Part shown: piece by piece, positions 1-8,315 of the stretch
Position numbering within the stretch: position 1 is the first letter of the stretch
Layout: every line of letters starts with the position of its first letter
From: Caryophanon sp.
GTDB lineage: Bacteria; Bacillota; Bacilli; Bacillales_A; Planococcaceae
Direction of reading: 5' to 3'
Assembly (NCBI GenBank): GCA_018384745.1
Contig: JAHAYH010000137.1
Span: 1 to 64,000, forward strand
DNA length: 64,000 nucleotides
Notes under the pieces: generated by a model
The model's database searches: none
Told to the model about the DNA's origin: nothing
Seen by the model: the letters and a program-made list of their open reading frames with translations, nothing else
Position numbers and translations under genes: made by a program

Positions 1-110
1 TTACTTGAGCCTGTAGTCTCAAGCTCACGCTTTTCCCGCTGGAGTCCGCCGCGTGTTCCAAGCAACATGTAGGTTCAGGTGTCAACCCCAGCTTTCGGTG
101 ATGAACCTTT
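1..110. repeat. Possible intergenic repeat of the Bacillales GC-rich type
   Basis: This stretch has no plausible reading frame. On the minus strand it reads GGACTCCAGCGGGAAAAGCG followed by GAGCTTGAG...CTCAAG, which resembles the GC-rich 'GACTCC-GCGGGA-AAGCG' intergenic repeats scattered through Bacillus and relatives. CTTGAG and CTCAAG form a small hairpin near bases 4-25. The left end is cut by the window, so full length and copy number cannot be seen. The family assignment is from memory of similar sequences and is tentative. Confidence 0.35.
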
Positions 111-227
111 TTTTATCGTGTTGTGGAAATAAGTACCTTTTAACTAGACGTACCCTTCTTTTTTGCGGAGGAGTCATGTAAAATATGAACTATACATAAC
201 GAACTTTGACATATGGAGTGTGACGAC

Positions 228-1286
228 ATGGCACAGCTAATCAAATTACAAGATTATATTTCACGCTACCAAATTGATTTGAATCGCTATCCGACGCAGT
301 TCGTACGACTGAAGCGTACGCAGTGGGAAAGCGTGAAAGAGCAATGGGAAAATGGCGGTCCAGCACAGACGTGGGAACCGGTCATGGAGATGCCGGAAGA
401 GGAAGAAAAGCCTCGTCCAACAATCTTACAGCGCTTATTTGGTCGTAAAAAAAGCGAGGACGAAGATGTGGACCTGGAGGACGTATCGGTAGAAAGCGAG
501 CTTGATGAAGAGGACGTCATTCCAGAGGAGGCAACGACGCTTCATTTTGAATCAAAAATCGTCTTTGAACCAAAAACGATTGAAGAGTTAAAGCGCATGT
601 ATTTAGATCAGTTTTTCCATTTCCAAATTAAATGGGCAAGCTCAACGCTGCTTGAAAAGTCATACGTCGACCCACGCTACATGCGCGATACGTTGTTGCG
701 TACATTTATGCAAGGCTTACCTGACAACTACTTTTTACTATATTTCCCTGTCTTCCAAGTGAAGAAGGCACCTGTTGAGGTGGATTTAATTTTAATTACG
801 CCAACGGAAGTGCTGTGTATTACGCCGATTGAAGTGCAAGATCAAGCGGTATACGTAGCAGATGGTGAGCGCTTTTGGACACAAAAGATCGACAAAACGA
901 GCAAAAAAATATTAAGTCCGATGATTCAGCTCAATCGCATGGAAACGATTGTCTCAAGCTTAATGCATTATAACGACATTGAGTTGCCCGTTCGTCGCAT
1001 CGTGTTGTCGCGAAACGGCTACATTGATTACCCAGGGACAGCGTTTAATACGCAGTTTATTGATAAACGTAAATTTGAAAAGTGGTTTTTACAGCTAAAG
1101 CGTGCGAAGTCGCCGATGAAGCATATGCAAATTAAGGCGGCAGCTGTATTGCTTGAGCATACCGAAACGACAAGCTTCCAGCGCGACCTTTGGAAATCAG
1201 AAGAGGAAGCAGCAGAGCACGCAGCGCAGCAAGAGCGCAATGACAATCCGCTACAACAAGCTGCACAGGCGGACAAGGAGCAGTAA
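228..1286 (+). CDS. NERD-like domain protein of unknown function
   Basis: A 352-residue cytosolic protein. The start at 228 is chosen over the in-frame ATG at 213 because GGAG at 215-218 lies at ribosome-binding distance from 228. Residues about 55-110 form an acidic, probably disordered stretch. The second half has the layout of a nuclease-related (NERD) domain: VEVDLILITPTEV, then a Trp, then a SPMIQLNR helix. The catalytic Lys expected after the second strand is replaced by Gln/Asp in IEVQD, so nuclease activity is doubtful. It abuts the lipid kinase gene with no gap, so the two are probably co-transcribed. It sits where B. subtilis has ytlQ near ytlR, but I do not claim orthology. Confidence 0.7.
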   Translation: MAQLIKLQDYISRYQIDLNRYPTQFVRLKRTQWESVKEQWENGGPAQTWEPVMEMPEEEEKPRPTILQRLFGRKKSEDEDVDLEDVSVESELDEEDVIPEEATTLHFESKIVFEPKTIEELKRMYLDQFFHFQIKWASSTLLEKSYVDPRYMRDTLLRTFMQGLPDNYFLLYFPVFQVKKAPVEVDLILITPTEVLCITPIEVQDQAVYVADGERFWTQKIDKTSKKILSPMIQLNRMETIVSSLMHYNDIELPVRRIVLSRNGYIDYPGTAFNTQFIDKRKFEKWFLQLKRAKSPMKHMQIKAAAVLLEHTETTSFQRDLWKSEEEAAEHAAQQERNDNPLQQAAQADKEQ

Positions 1287-2168
1287 ATGCAGCTGGCGTT
1301 TATTGTGAATGAAACGGCTGGACAAGGAAAGCAAGTATGGGCGCAGTTGGCGCAAACGTTAACGATTCCGTACAGCGTGCATAAGACGCGTTGCCCGCAA
1401 CACGCAACAGAAATTGTGACGCAGCTTGCCCGCGACGCCGATGCGCTATGCGTCATTGCGGTTGGTGGTGATGGCACGATTCATGAAGTGTTACAAGGCG
1501 CCATTCATTATCCACACGTCATCGTCGGGGCATGTCGCGCTGGCTCTGGCAATGATTTTGCACGCACCTTTTCGACGTTTTCATCTGCGGCTGACATTGA
1601 ACGTTGGTATGCACAACAGCGCACAACAACCCATGACGTTGGCTCGTGGGATGAGCGCATTTTTATGAATAACGCAGGCATCGGCTTTGATGCTTATGTC
1701 GTGCAGCTGGCAAACATGTCGACGCTGAAAAAGAAGCTAAACCGCCTGTCACTTGGCAAGCTAAGTTACGTTTATTTTTTAATAAAAGGCTTAATGACGT
1801 ACAACACATTTTCAGTGGACATTAACGGTGTACAGTATGATCGTGTATGGTTTGTGACAATTTCGAATCAACCGTATTTTGGTGGTGGGATGAAAATCGC
1901 TCCGCATTCCAAAACGGATGATGGTATGTTAGAATGTACAATTGTGCATCGACTTTCGCGCTTGAAGCTGTTAAGCGTATTTATGACCGTCTTTTGGGGT
2001 GGACATACGCGCTTTCGAGAAGTGACGCAGCTGCAAGACGAAACGTTTTCACTACACGTACGTGAAGCGCTTCCTTGTCACGTAGACGGTGAAGCATTTA
2101 TAAATGATACGTTACATGTGCATGTAGCCGTACAGCCACATCGATGGCAAAACGCACAGAATGAATAG
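1287..2168 (+). CDS. ytlR: YtlR-like diacylglycerol/lipid kinase
   Basis: A 293-residue member of the DAGK catalytic family, which transfers phosphate from ATP to a lipid at the inner membrane face. The nucleotide-binding signature GGDGTIHEV is near residue 58 and AGSGNDFA near residue 83, followed by the two-lobed fold ([10 protein letters not shown], then [10 protein letters not shown], with a C-terminal HVDGE). Length matches the family. The start codon follows directly on the preceding stop, and the AAGGAG ribosome-binding site lies inside the upstream gene, so the two are translationally linked. The natural substrate (diacylglycerol, undecaprenol or a sphingoid-like lipid) cannot be told from sequence. 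Position next to trmB and ytnP matches B. subtilis ytlR. Confidence 0.85.
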   Translation: MQLAFIVNETAGQGKQVWAQLAQTLTIPYSVHKTRCPQHATEIVTQLARDADALCVIAVGGDGTIHEVLQGAIHYPHVIVGACRAGSGNDFARTFSTFSSAADIERWYAQQRTTTHDVGSWDERIFMNNAGIGFDAYVVQLANMSTLKKKLNRLSLGKLSYVYFLIKGLMTYNTFSVDINGVQYDRVWFVTISNQPYFGGGMKIAPHSKTDDGMLECTIVHRLSRLKLLSVFMTVFWGGHTRFREVTQLQDETFSLHVREALPCHVDGEAFINDTLHVHVAVQPHRWQNAQNE

Positions 2169-2184
2169 AAATGAGGATATGAAA

Positions 2185-2832
2185 TTGAGATTACGTCATA
2201 AACCATGGGCAGAAGATTTTATTAACGAAAACAATGATATCGTCATTGCCAACCCAGCAGAACATAAAGGAAACTGGTCAGCAGTATTTGGCAACGACAA
2301 CCCGTTACACATTGAAGTGGGAACAGGGAAAGGGCAATTCATTACAGGAATGGCACTGCAAAACCCAGACATTAACTACATCGGCATCGAGCTATTCCCA
2401 AGCGTCATCGTATGCGCGGTTGAAAAAGTGTTAGCAGCAGACAAGCCAAAAAATTTACGTCTATTAAAAGTCGATGGAGCCGAGTTAGAGGAGTATTTCG
2501 CAAAAGGTGATGTAAGCCGCGTATACTTAAACTTCTCAGATCCATGGCCGAAAAAACGTCATGCAAAACGTCGTTTAACGCACGCAACGTTCCTATCAAT
2601 TTATGAGCGTCTTTTACCGGACAACGGTGAAATTCACTTTAAGACGGACAACCGCGGCTTATTTGAGTTCTCACTTGTGAGCATGAATCAGTACGGCATG
2701 AAATTAAATGATGTTTCACTAGACTTACATGCAGAAATGCCTGAAAATAATATTATGACGGAGTATGAGGAAAAGTTCTCGGCTAAAGGACAACCGATTT
2801 ACCGTCTAGAGTCACAATTTGTGACAAAATAA
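2185..2832 (+). CDS. trmB: tRNA (guanine-N7-)-methyltransferase TrmB
   Basis: Makes m7G46 in the variable loop of tRNAs using S-adenosylmethionine. The SAM loop [10 protein letters not shown] and the family signature [13 protein letters not shown] are both present, and a C-terminal FKTDN follows. I place the start at TTG 2185, giving M-R-L-R-H-K-P-W-A, which matches how TrmB proteins begin and is 7 bases after GAGGA (2173-2177). In-frame ATGs at 2161 and 2179 lack a suitably spaced ribosome-binding site. Length is 215 residues, normal for Firmicutes. With the alternative start at 2161 it would overlap the lipid kinase gene by 8 bases. Confidence 0.92.
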   Translation: MRLRHKPWAEDFINENNDIVIANPAEHKGNWSAVFGNDNPLHIEVGTGKGQFITGMALQNPDINYIGIELFPSVIVCAVEKVLAADKPKNLRLLKVDGAELEEYFAKGDVSRVYLNFSDPWPKKRHAKRRLTHATFLSIYERLLPDNGEIHFKTDNRGLFEFSLVSMNQYGMKLNDVSLDLHAEMPENNIMTEYEEKFSAKGQPIYRLESQFVTK

Positions 2833-2858
2833 GTCAATTCGAAAAGGGGAGAAGTAGA

Positions 2859-3722
2859 ATGGACAAGTATGTATTTCACGACATGACGCTGACATGGCTA
2901 AACGGAGGGGTAACGTCACTTGATGGTGGCGCAATGTTTGGCGTCGTGCCAAAGCCGTTATGGCAGCGTAAATACCCATCAAACGCTGCGAATCAAATCG
3001 AGCTGTCGACAGAGCCGATTTTAATTCAGTTTGAGGGGAAAAACTACATCATCGATACAGGTGTTGGGCACGGCAAGCTAACGGAAAAGCAACTGCGTAA
3101 CTTCGGTGTTACAGAAGAAGGCGACGTAGAAGGCAGCTTAGTGGAGCTTGGTTTAACACCAGAAGATATCGATGGCGTATTATGTACGCATCTTCATTTT
3201 GACCACGCAGGTGGCTTGACGCGTTATGAAGGAGACACGCTCGTTTCCGTATTCCCAAATGCGCATATTTACGTATCGCAAAAAGAATGGGACGAAATGC
3301 GTAAACCGAACATTCGCTCAAAAAATACGTATTGGAAAGAAAACTGGGAACCGATTCAAACGCAAGTTGTGACGTTTCATGAGTACCTGCAAATCGCCCC
3401 TGGCATCGAGATGATCCACACAGGTGGCCATAGCGATGGGCATGCGGTTATTAAGCTGACACAGCAAGGGGACGTGTTGCTGCACATGGCAGATATTATG
3501 CCGACGCATGCGCACCAAAATCCGCTTTGGGTGATGGCGTATGACGACTATCCGATGACGTCTGTCTTCACGAAGGAGCGTCTCATGAAGGAAGCATATG
3601 AGAATGGGTACCGCTTTATTTTCTATCACGATGCGTATTACCGCATGGTGCAATGGGATCCAACAGGAAAAGAAATCATCGATTCACTGCGTCGCTCTAA
3701 AAGCGTAGCAGTACCGTTATAA
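2859..3722 (+). CDS. ytnP: YtnP-like metallo-beta-lactamase-fold hydrolase (lactonase)
   Basis: A 287-residue metallo-beta-lactamase superfamily enzyme. The zinc motif HLHFDHAGG lies near residue 110, with further ligands in [12 protein letters not shown] and the C-terminal YHDAYYR. B. subtilis YtnP, which has the same position beside trmB, is reported to be a quorum-quenching lactonase. That activity is assigned here by family and synteny only. It is preceded by a clear AAAGGGGAG ribosome-binding site and followed by a hairpin terminator, which ends the 0.2-3.7 kb gene run. No signal peptide is seen, so it is probably cytosolic. Confidence 0.85.
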   Translation: MDKYVFHDMTLTWLNGGVTSLDGGAMFGVVPKPLWQRKYPSNAANQIELSTEPILIQFEGKNYIIDTGVGHGKLTEKQLRNFGVTEEGDVEGSLVELGLTPEDIDGVLCTHLHFDHAGGLTRYEGDTLVSVFPNAHIYVSQKEWDEMRKPNIRSKNTYWKENWEPIQTQVVTFHEYLQIAPGIEMIHTGGHSDGHAVIKLTQQGDVLLHMADIMPTHAHQNPLWVMAYDDYPMTSVFTKERLMKEAYENGYRFIFYHDAYYRMVQWDPTGKEIIDSLRRSKSVAVPL

Positions 3723-3730
3723 CGAAGTGA

Positions 3731-3761
3731 AAGTGTGTCTACATGTTAGGCACACTTTTTT
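3731..3761 (+). terminator. Rho-independent terminator after ytnP
   Basis: AAGTGTGTCT pairs with AGGCACACTT around a short loop, followed by a T-run. Confidence 0.8.
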
Positions 3762-3779
3762 ATGCATAGGAGTATACAT

Positions 3780-4298
3780 ATGGACCGGAAAGAACTGTTG
3801 TCATGGGCGCGATACATTGTCGTACCGCTCGTTGTCATGCTTTTTATTCGTCTGTTCATCGTTAGCCCCATACTTGTAGATGGTGACTCGATGCAGCCGA
3901 CGTTCAACGATGGGGACGTAGTAATTATTGCAAAACGTGCGGACGTGAAGCGCTTTGATGCCATCGTGTTTCTTCACGCATCAGCGGATTACTTATTCAT
4001 TAAACGTGTCGTTGGTATGCCAGGGGATACGCTGATGATGCGCGATGATGTGCTATATATTAATGACGTTGCATATGACGAGCCGTACGTATTTGAAGCG
4101 CCGTTTATGACGCATCAAACAGCCGACTTTACTTTGCAAACAATTGCCAATGTGTCGGTCATTCCGAGCGGTCATTACATCGTGCTTGGCGACTACCGCT
4201 TAAAAAGTCGTGATAGTCGTCACTTTGGGCTCGTGCGTGCAGAGGATGTGGAAGGCGTCGTAAAGTGGCGCGTATTACACGACTGGACGGCATTTTAA
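3780..4298 (+). CDS. sipS: Type I signal peptidase
   Basis: A 172-residue membrane-anchored serine protease that removes signal peptides from secreted pre-proteins on the outer face of the membrane. One N-terminal transmembrane helix spans about residues 10-28 (YIVVPLVVMLFIRLFI). The catalytic dyad is Ser37 in GDSMQPT and Lys75 in IKRVVGMPGD, and the downstream box GDYRLKSRDSRHFG is intact. The start at 3780 is preferred over ATG 3762 because AGGAG (3768-3772) sits between them at proper spacing. The size and the single helix are those of the SipS/T/U/V group. The exact paralogue cannot be told, so the symbol is generic. It stands alone between two terminators. Confidence 0.92.
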   Translation: MDRKELLSWARYIVVPLVVMLFIRLFIVSPILVDGDSMQPTFNDGDVVIIAKRADVKRFDAIVFLHASADYLFIKRVVGMPGDTLMMRDDVLYINDVAYDEPYVFEAPFMTHQTADFTLQTIANVSVIPSGHYIVLGDYRLKSRDSRHFGLVRAEDVEGVVKWRVLHDWTAF

Positions 4299-4301
4299 CG
4301 A

Positions 4302-4341
4302 AAAAGCAGGCAAGCGGGAAGTCCCCACTTGCCTGCTTTTC
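4302..4341. terminator. Bidirectional terminator between sip and the DUF2653 gene
   Basis: AAAAGCAGGCAAG pairs with CTTGCCTGCTTTT. A-tract and T-tract flank both sides, serving the two convergent genes. Confidence 0.85.
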
Positions 4342-4346
4342 TATTT

Positions 4347-4640
4347 TTAAAAGCGTAAGCGTGCAATCATGCCTTCTTCATCATCGATGTCAAACTCGAT
4401 GCCAGCTGAGGCAGCACTGCGCTGTAACACTTCGTCAATGTATAAGCGAATTGCTGCAATAAAGGTCGGTGTGTTGAACAGTTCGACTTGTCCATCCACT
4501 TCCGCCTCTGCTTCGTAGCCTGTTGCATCATCGTACATTAGCTCAACCGTTACCGCTGCTGGGTCTACATTTTTGTAGCGCCCGTGGAAGCGGCAAACGG
4601 CATTTACTAAATCTTGCTCGAATAATGTTACTTGCTCCAT
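4347..4640 (-). CDS. DUF2653 (YxcD-like) small protein
   Basis: A 97-residue acidic cytosolic protein. Its start (MEQVTLFEQDLVNAVC) and the middle part (VELMYDDATGYEAEAEV) match the DUF2653/YxcD family of Bacillales, whose function is unknown. It overlaps the end of the upstream membrane protein gene by 13 bases, which indicates translational coupling and a shared job. It ends in the convergent terminator at 4302-4341. No catalytic motif or membrane segment is visible. The family call is from recognition of sequence style and gene partner, so it is moderately sure. Confidence 0.7.
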   Translation of the reverse strand: MEQVTLFEQDLVNAVCRFHGRYKNVDPAAVTVELMYDDATGYEAEAEVDGQVELFNTPTFIAAIRLYIDEVLQRSAASAGIEFDIDDEEGMIARLRF

Positions 4641-5140
4641 TGGTCAACCTCTTTTTGCTCTTTTTTACGACCACCAAATAGCTTTTTAATGATGAATACA
4701 AGTACGCCAACAACCGCCACGATTGCAAGCATGTTCACCATAAAGCCTAAGATCGACCCAAGTACACCTAAGTCACCAAATAAGCTACCGAATAATAGAC
4801 CTGCTAAACCACCGATTAATAAACCTTTCATTAAACCGCTAGACATGAAGCCGCCTTTTTTCTCCTCTGTTTTTGCTTTTTGCGCAGATGAAGAATTCGT
4901 GTTGTTCGTCGTTGCGTTGTTGTTTGTTGTGTTGTTATTGTTGTTGTTATTTACGGCACCGTTTGGATTCGTATCGCTGTTTTTTGAATCGTTTTGCGAA
5001 TTGTTATTTTGGTTATAGTTTTTCTTACCTGACTTGTACGACTTTGCCTCTACTTGTGACACGTCGTCAAACGTTAAAAAGCTTCCCGCACTTGAGAAGA
5101 TTAACGTCATCGCAAATAAAGCCGCGATTAATTTTTTCAT
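4628..5140 (-). CDS. Secreted Asn-rich protein with Tim44-like glycine-rich membrane segments
   Basis: A 170-residue protein with an N-terminal signal peptide (MKKLIAALFAMTLIFSSAG). An Asn/Ser/Thr low-complexity stretch covers residues about 40-85. Two Gly-rich hydrophobic segments follow: GLMKGLLIGGLAGLLFGSLFG and one around LGSILGFMVNMLAIVAVVGV. The C-terminus is basic and polar. Proteins of this layout are annotated as Tim44-like predicted lipid-binding or transport proteins in Bacillales, although the globular Tim44 domain itself is not evident here. The GGAGGG ribosome-binding site is good. It is co-transcribed and overlapping with the DUF2653 gene. Function unknown; probably in the cell envelope. 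Confidence 0.75.
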   Translation of the reverse strand: MKKLIAALFAMTLIFSSAGSFLTFDDVSQVEAKSYKSGKKNYNQNNNSQNDSKNSDTNPNGAVNNNNNNNTTNNNATTNNTNSSSAQKAKTEEKKGGFMSSGLMKGLLIGGLAGLLFGSLFGDLGVLGSILGFMVNMLAIVAVVGVLVFIIKKLFGGRKKEQKEVDQWSK

Positions 5141-5264
5141 GTAGTTCCCTCCGACTAAAAGTAATAGTTACTTTTTCAGTATATCATCGTCGCACGCGAA
5201 AAGAAAATGACAGCGCCATCTTTGCAAAAATGACGAAAAAATGCTCGCAACGTTCAAAAAATGC

Positions 5265-5295
5265 ACAAAAAAACGCACCGTACATGGACGATGCG
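5265..5295 (-). terminator. Terminator of the Ser/Thr-rich protein gene
   Basis: Read on the minus strand, CGCATCGT...ACGGTGCG forms a hairpin followed by a run of seven T. Confidence 0.7.
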
Positions 5296-5304
5296 CATGT
5301 TGAA

Positions 5305-6006
5305 TTAGACGTTGTTTGATGAGATCGGTGTTGCATCCGTTGCTTGCTGCGCCGCTTTGTATTTCGCTAAAATATCATTTTGCAGTGCAGAGATCGATGT
5401 AAACACGCCGTTCATGTTGCTCGCTGTTTGCTGAGAAGCTTTTGTTGTCAGCGTATTTTGCACGTAGTTTTCAAGGGCAGCGACGTTGCTATTGAGCTTT
5501 GCAATGCGCTGTTCAATCGCAGCAGTTGGCGTTTGCTGCTGTAAGCTCGTTAGCTGCTCTTTATATTTGTTTTGTGCAGCGGATACCGTTTGGAGCTGCT
5601 TTGCTTCATAAGATGCCATTAACATGTTCGCTAACGTGTTTGAGGATGTATTGTTTGAATCCCCGCCAAATAATGAAGCAATGCTCGCTGCATCTGTTGG
5701 GGCAGTAGATTGTGCTAAGTATGTTTGCATCGCTTCTGTCCCTGTCGTATTGCTACCGCTTAACAAGGAGTTTAAGTAGTACGAATAAGTTGAGTTTGTA
5801 CCGAGTAAACTTGCGATGCCACTAGAAGACGTTGGATCAACACCTGCTAACGCGTCCTGCACGTTCGTTGTTGACGAGCTTTGCTGTAAATAGCTATGGA
5901 GGAGGTCGCTAAAGTTGGTGTTAGCAGTTGATGACGTCGTTGTACTTGCTGTTGAGCCGCTTAATAACGACAAGAGATCCATTGAATAGTTTGTATTAAT
6001 TGTCAC
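5305..6006 (-). CDS. Ser/Thr-rich protein with C-terminal coiled coil, unknown function
   Basis: A 233-residue protein. It has a GTG start with AAAGGATG upstream; the in-frame ATG at 5982 is a weaker alternative. Residues 1-135 are rich in Ser, Thr, Asn and Gln, with repeated short LLSGS, SLLGT and SLFGGD segments. Residues about 140-215 are Gln/Ala-rich and predicted to be helical (KQLQTVSAAQNKYKEQL and IEQRIAKLNSNVAALENYV), probably a coiled coil. There is no signal peptide and no transmembrane segment. The N-terminal style resembles the leader parts of flagellar hook-associated or transglycosylase proteins, but no enzyme domain is present. It is monocistronic. I do not recognise it. Confidence 0.65.
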   Translation of the reverse strand: MTINTNYSMDLLSLLSGSTASTTTSSTANTNFSDLLHSYLQQSSSTTNVQDALAGVDPTSSSGIASLLGTNSTYSYYLNSLLSGSNTTGTEAMQTYLAQSTAPTDAASIASLFGGDSNNTSSNTLANMLMASYEAKQLQTVSAAQNKYKEQLTSLQQQTPTAAIEQRIAKLNSNVAALENYVQNTLTTKASQQTASNMNGVFTSISALQNDILAKYKAAQQATDATPISSNNV

Positions 6007-6092
6007 GTGTTGTCACATCCTTTTTTTAGAAATCGCGCAACGTTACGCGATCGATTACCGCTTATATCGGTTCAATCGCGCGTGGCATAAAT

Positions 6093-6130
6093 AAAAAAAT
6101 GCGCATAAGCAAATTGCTTACGCACATTTT
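6093..6130 (-). terminator. Terminator of ytzB
   Basis: On the minus strand, AATGTGCGTAAGCAA pairs with TTGCTTATGCGCATT, and T-tracts follow. Confidence 0.8.
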
Positions 6131-6138
6131 AGAAGAAA

Positions 6139-6453
6139 TTATACGCGAACTAAGTCTACAACGACACCAGAACGTGCATCGGCAGTGAATTCGAACGCTT
6201 CTGTTTCGCCGTCCACAACGCGAGAAATACCACCGCGGTACACTGGTAATTCACCTACTGTATGTTGGATTGTTTCTGGTTTTGAGTAAATCCAAGTTGC
6301 ATCGATTGGAGCTTCTTTACGGAACTCCTCTTTAATACCTTGTAATACACGGTCAGAAGACATGTACGGAGATACTCGGTTCGTTGTTTCGTTTACTACT
6401 ACTGATACAGCAACACCTGTTGCTACGCCTAAAAGAAAATCACGTAAGTTCAT
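6139..6453 (-). CDS. ytzB: YtzB-like small envelope protein
   Basis: A 104-residue protein with an N-terminal hydrophobic helix (MNLRDFLLGVATGVAVSVVV) that acts as an anchor or uncleaved signal. A PepSY-like C-terminal domain follows, with the family features ATWIYSKPETI and YRGGISR. B. subtilis ytzB, in the same place divergent from ytoP, encodes a predicted small secreted protein of unknown function. The ribosome-binding site GGGGG precedes the ATG by about nine bases. A candidate minus-strand promoter (TTGTCC, 18 bases, TATGAT) lies in the shared intergenic region with ytoP. Confidence 0.82.
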   Translation of the reverse strand: MNLRDFLLGVATGVAVSVVVNETTNRVSPYMSSDRVLQGIKEEFRKEAPIDATWIYSKPETIQHTVGELPVYRGGISRVVDGETEAFEFTADARSGVVVDLVRV

Positions 6454-6524
6454 TGATTACGTCCCCCTTAACTCAATATGTTTCTATTGTATCATACTAA
6501 AAATGTTCTAAAAAGGACAAAGAA

Positions 6525-6554
6525 TTTCGAATTGCGAAATGATTATGCTATAAT
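6525..6554 (+). promoter_or_regulatory. Candidate ytoP promoter
   Basis: TTTCGA, an 18-base spacer, then a perfect TATAAT, 35 bases ahead of the ytoP start codon. The -35 box is weak. Confidence 0.5.
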
Positions 6555-6589
6555 TGAGCAGACTATTGTGAAAAAGAGAGGCGACCGTC

Positions 6590-7666
6590 TTGAACGAGCA
6601 AACATTGCAATTATTTAAAACGTTAACAGAATTACCTGGTGCACCAGGGCAAGAACATGCGGTGCGCGCGTTTATGCGTAGCGAATTAGAGAAGTATTCA
6701 GACGACATCATTCAAGATCATTTAGGTGGTATTTTCGGCGTGCGTAAAGCAAAGGACGAACATGCACCAAAAATTTTAGTAGCAGGCCATATGGACGAAG
6801 TAGGGTTTATGGTAACGTCGATTACCGATAACGGTATGATTCGTTTCCAAACGCTAGGTGGCTGGTGGAACCAGGTGATGCTAGCACAGCGCGTTACCGT
6901 ATATACAAAAAATGGTGAAATTCCAGGGGTCATTGCGTCCATCCCACCGCATTTATTAACGGATGCAGAACGTGCAAAACCGATGGATATTAAAAATATG
7001 TTAATCGACGTTGGCGCGGATTCAAAAGAGGACGCACAGCAAATGGGCATTCGTCCAGGACAGCAAATCATTCCGGTTTGTCCGTTCACACCGATGGCCA
7101 ATCCGAATAAAATTATGGCAAAAGCGTGGGATAACCGTTACGGCTGTGGTTTAGCGATTGAGTTATTACAAGAGCTACATGGCAAAGACGTAGCATCTCA
7201 TTTATATTCAGGTGCAAATGTTATGGAGGAAGTAGGGTTACGCGGCGCACAAACGTCTGCGAACATGATTCAGCCAGACATTTTCTTTGCACTAGACGCT
7301 TCCCCTGCAAATGATACATCAGGGGATCAAACGCAATTTGGTCAGCTTGGGAAAGGACCGTTACTGCGCATTTTCGACCGCACGATGGTCACACACCGCG
7401 GCATGCGTGAATTTATTTTAGATACAGCGGAATCAAACAACATTCCGTATCAATATTTCGTCTCACCAGGTGGTACAGATGCAGGGCGTGTGCATACAGC
7501 AAACGATGGTATTCCATCAGCCGTAATCGGTATTTGCTCACGTTACATTCACACATCCGCATCGATCATTCATGTGGATGATTACGCAGCGGCAAAAGAG
7601 TTGCTGGTGAAGCTTGTCACATCTTGTGATAAAACGACGATCGATTCGATTAAAGCAAACGTATAA
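6590..7666 (+). CDS. ytoP: M42 family glutamyl aminopeptidase YtoP
   Basis: A 358-residue cobalt/zinc aminopeptidase of the M42 (TET-like) family, expected to form large oligomers in the cytosol and trim peptides. Metal and catalytic residues are visible in GHMDEVGF (His, Asp), the Asp of [18 protein letters not shown] (paired Glu) and [13 protein letters not shown], with the last ligand His in SASIIHVDD. The start is TTG at 6590 with AGAGAGG upstream. It sits alone between ytzB (divergent) and a terminator, as in B. subtilis. Confidence 0.92.
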   Translation: MNEQTLQLFKTLTELPGAPGQEHAVRAFMRSELEKYSDDIIQDHLGGIFGVRKAKDEHAPKILVAGHMDEVGFMVTSITDNGMIRFQTLGGWWNQVMLAQRVTVYTKNGEIPGVIASIPPHLLTDAERAKPMDIKNMLIDVGADSKEDAQQMGIRPGQQIIPVCPFTPMANPNKIMAKAWDNRYGCGLAIELLQELHGKDVASHLYSGANVMEEVGLRGAQTSANMIQPDIFFALDASPANDTSGDQTQFGQLGKGPLLRIFDRTMVTHRGMREFILDTAESNNIPYQYFVSPGGTDAGRVHTANDGIPSAVIGICSRYIHTSASIIHVDDYAAAKELLVKLVTSCDKTTIDSIKANV

Positions 7667-7675
7667 TGAATGAAT

Positions 7676-7724
7676 AGCGCAACTAGTAGAGGATTCGTTT
7701 TCTCTGCTAGTTGTGCTGTTTTGT
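7676..7724 (+). terminator. Terminator after ytoP
   Basis: GCGCAACTAGTAGAG pairs imperfectly with CTCTGCTAGTTGTGC, followed by TGTTTTGT. It lies just ahead of the next ribosome-binding site. Confidence 0.7.
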
Positions 7725-7739
7725 ATAGGAGGAAAAAAT

Positions 7740-8255
7740 ATGAAAATCGCCATTGGCACAACGAATCGTGCAAAAGTAGGGGCAGTTGTTGAAGCATTGA
7801 CACCCTTTTATCCGCAGGCCGAATTTGTACCGGTAGAAGTGAACTCAAATGTCGCTGCACAACCATTTTCAGATGAGGAAACACGTCAAGGTGCGATCAA
7901 CCGCGCAATCGCTGCAAAACAAGCGACGGGGGCACAAATTGCATTTGGCTTAGAAGGTGGCGTGCGCGAGTTAGAGGATGTATTGTATTGCTGCAACTGG
8001 GGGGCTGTCGCAACGAATGAAACGGTTTATGCAAGCAGCGGTGCGCAGTTTATGTTGCCGCGTGAAGTAGCGGACGCGGTGCGAGCAGGAACAGAGCTAG
8101 GACCGGTGATGGATGCGTATACGAAGCAGCATGATACACGTCAGCATTCCGGTGCAATTGGCGTGTTTACAGACGGCTTAGTCGACCGAAAAGCGATGTT
8201 TATACATATTGTACAGTTGCTAATTGGGCAAGTCCGTTACTATGAAGGCAAGTAG
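7740..8255 (+). CDS. DUF84 family inosine/xanthosine triphosphatase
   Basis: A 171-residue protein starting MKIAIGTTNRAKVGAV, the nucleotide-binding beginning of the ITPase-like DUF84/YjjX family. Members hydrolyse non-canonical ITP or XTP to clean the nucleotide pool. Conserved parts include QPFSDEETRQGAINRA, FGLEGGV and QHSGAIGVFTDG. The start at 7740 is fixed by AGGAGG at 7728-7733; an in-frame GTG at 7713 has no such support. In B. subtilis this slot between ytoP and ytpQ holds the thioredoxin-like ytpP, which is absent here. Activity is inferred from the family only. Confidence 0.82.
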   Translation: MKIAIGTTNRAKVGAVVEALTPFYPQAEFVPVEVNSNVAAQPFSDEETRQGAINRAIAAKQATGAQIAFGLEGGVRELEDVLYCCNWGAVATNETVYASSGAQFMLPREVADAVRAGTELGPVMDAYTKQHDTRQHSGAIGVFTDGLVDRKAMFIHIVQLLIGQVRYYEGK

Positions 8256-8315
8256 TTTGCGTGCGTAGCCGTTTATTTCGTACAATAGGTACAGTGACAT
8301 GAACGGAGGATTACA

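Noticed and set aside
4632..5319. Plus-strand open frames opposite the Asn-rich protein
   Set aside because: They are mirror images of low-complexity AAC/AAT codons and have no ribosome-binding site.
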